Shown here: positions 13,574-13,719 of the stretch, piece after piece | Numbering within the stretch: the first letter of the stretch is position 1 | How the letters are laid out: the number at the start of each line of letters is the position of its first letter | NCBI GenBank assembly: GCA_018725205.1 | Contig: QLUB01000042.1 | Location: 1-13,719, forward strand | Origin: a candidate division NPL-UPA2 bacterium | GTDB taxonomy: Bacteria; Bacillota; UBA994 | DNA: 13,719 nucleotides | Reading direction: 5' to 3' | Notes under the pieces: model-generated | Told to the model about the DNA's origin: nothing | The model's database searches: none | The model's input: only the letters and a program-made list of their open reading frames with translations | Translations under genes and position numbers: made by a program

Positions 13574-13719
13574 CTATTGACGTTGCCCGTATCCACAGGC
13601 TCTTCCTTGAGAAACGCACCAAGGTCATCCCGCAAGCGGTTGCAGGCGCCATCGTCGCCGTGCGCAACTAATCCGACCGCACCTTCACTGCCGCCAATTC
13701 CGCCGCTATGGACGTGCAC
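13561..13719 (-). CDS. 3' end of an unrecognised gene, cut by window edge
   Basis: The minus strand from the right edge is open for 52 codons in one frame and ends at TAA 13563-13561, overlapping the deacetylase start. The other two minus-strand frames contain stops. The visible C-terminus includes GGIGGSEGAVGLVAHGDD, then RLRDDLGAFLKEEP, and ends NRCCK. It reads like a soluble protein. I do not recognise the family. The overlap would explain how the deacetylase is translated without its own ribosome site. Confidence 0.5.
   Translation of the reverse strand: MHVHSGGIGGSEGAVGLVAHGDDGACNRLRDDLGAFLKEEPVDTGNVNRCCK

Overview
The window looks like ordinary chromosomal DNA from a moderately GC-rich, Gram-positive-type bacterium, most likely a clostridial lineage of Bacillota. 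The evidence is strong GGAGG-type ribosome binding sites, many TTG/GTG starts, tandem M42 aminopeptidases, a copper amine oxidase N-domain fused to a solute-binding protein, and a selenocysteine-type glutaredoxin. The species cannot be named from the sequence. I see no insertion sequence, CRISPR array, integrase or phage gene, and no gene-free stretch over 300 bases.

Layout. Bases 1-67 are a 5'-truncated tRNA-Trp. A short plus-strand gene (104-370) follows at once. It is a glutaredoxin-related protein whose active-site codon is in-frame TGA, followed at the expected distance by a bSECIS-like hairpin, so it is probably a selenoprotein with a UPGC motif. It ends at a strong terminator palindrome (387-418) that also supplies the last codons of the convergent plsY gene. 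Reading leftward on the minus strand is a block of surE (6845-6096, with its own terminator), three tandem overlapping M42 metallo-aminopeptidases (5912-2864), a small membrane J-domain gene with an apparent one-base frameshift (2819-2384, terminator 2380-2345), ctpA (2256-1033) and plsY (1008-397). Divergent from surE, mgtE (7058-8404) runs rightward behind an extended -10 promoter and a small overlapping upstream ORF, and ends at a hairpin shared with the next convergent gene.

The right part is all minus strand: the 3' end of an unrecognised gene (13719-13561), a ChbG/YdjC-type deacetylase, a patatin/RssA-like hydrolase, a beta-CASP metallo-beta-lactamase-fold protein, and, behind a TATAAT -10, a family 5 solute-binding protein fused to a copper amine oxidase-type N-domain with no adjacent permease or ATPase genes.

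Functional themes are peptide turnover (three M42 enzymes, CtpA, and a possible peptide-binding protein), phospholipid synthesis and hydrolysis (PlsY, patatin), nucleotide salvage (SurE), magnesium import (MgtE) and selenium-dependent redox chemistry. The most valuable item is the selenoprotein, which automatic gene calling would truncate at GTG 155 and so lose the active site. Next come the J-domain frameshift, the likely CTG start of one M42 gene, the M42 triplet with one altered metal-ligand position, and the orphan fused binding protein.
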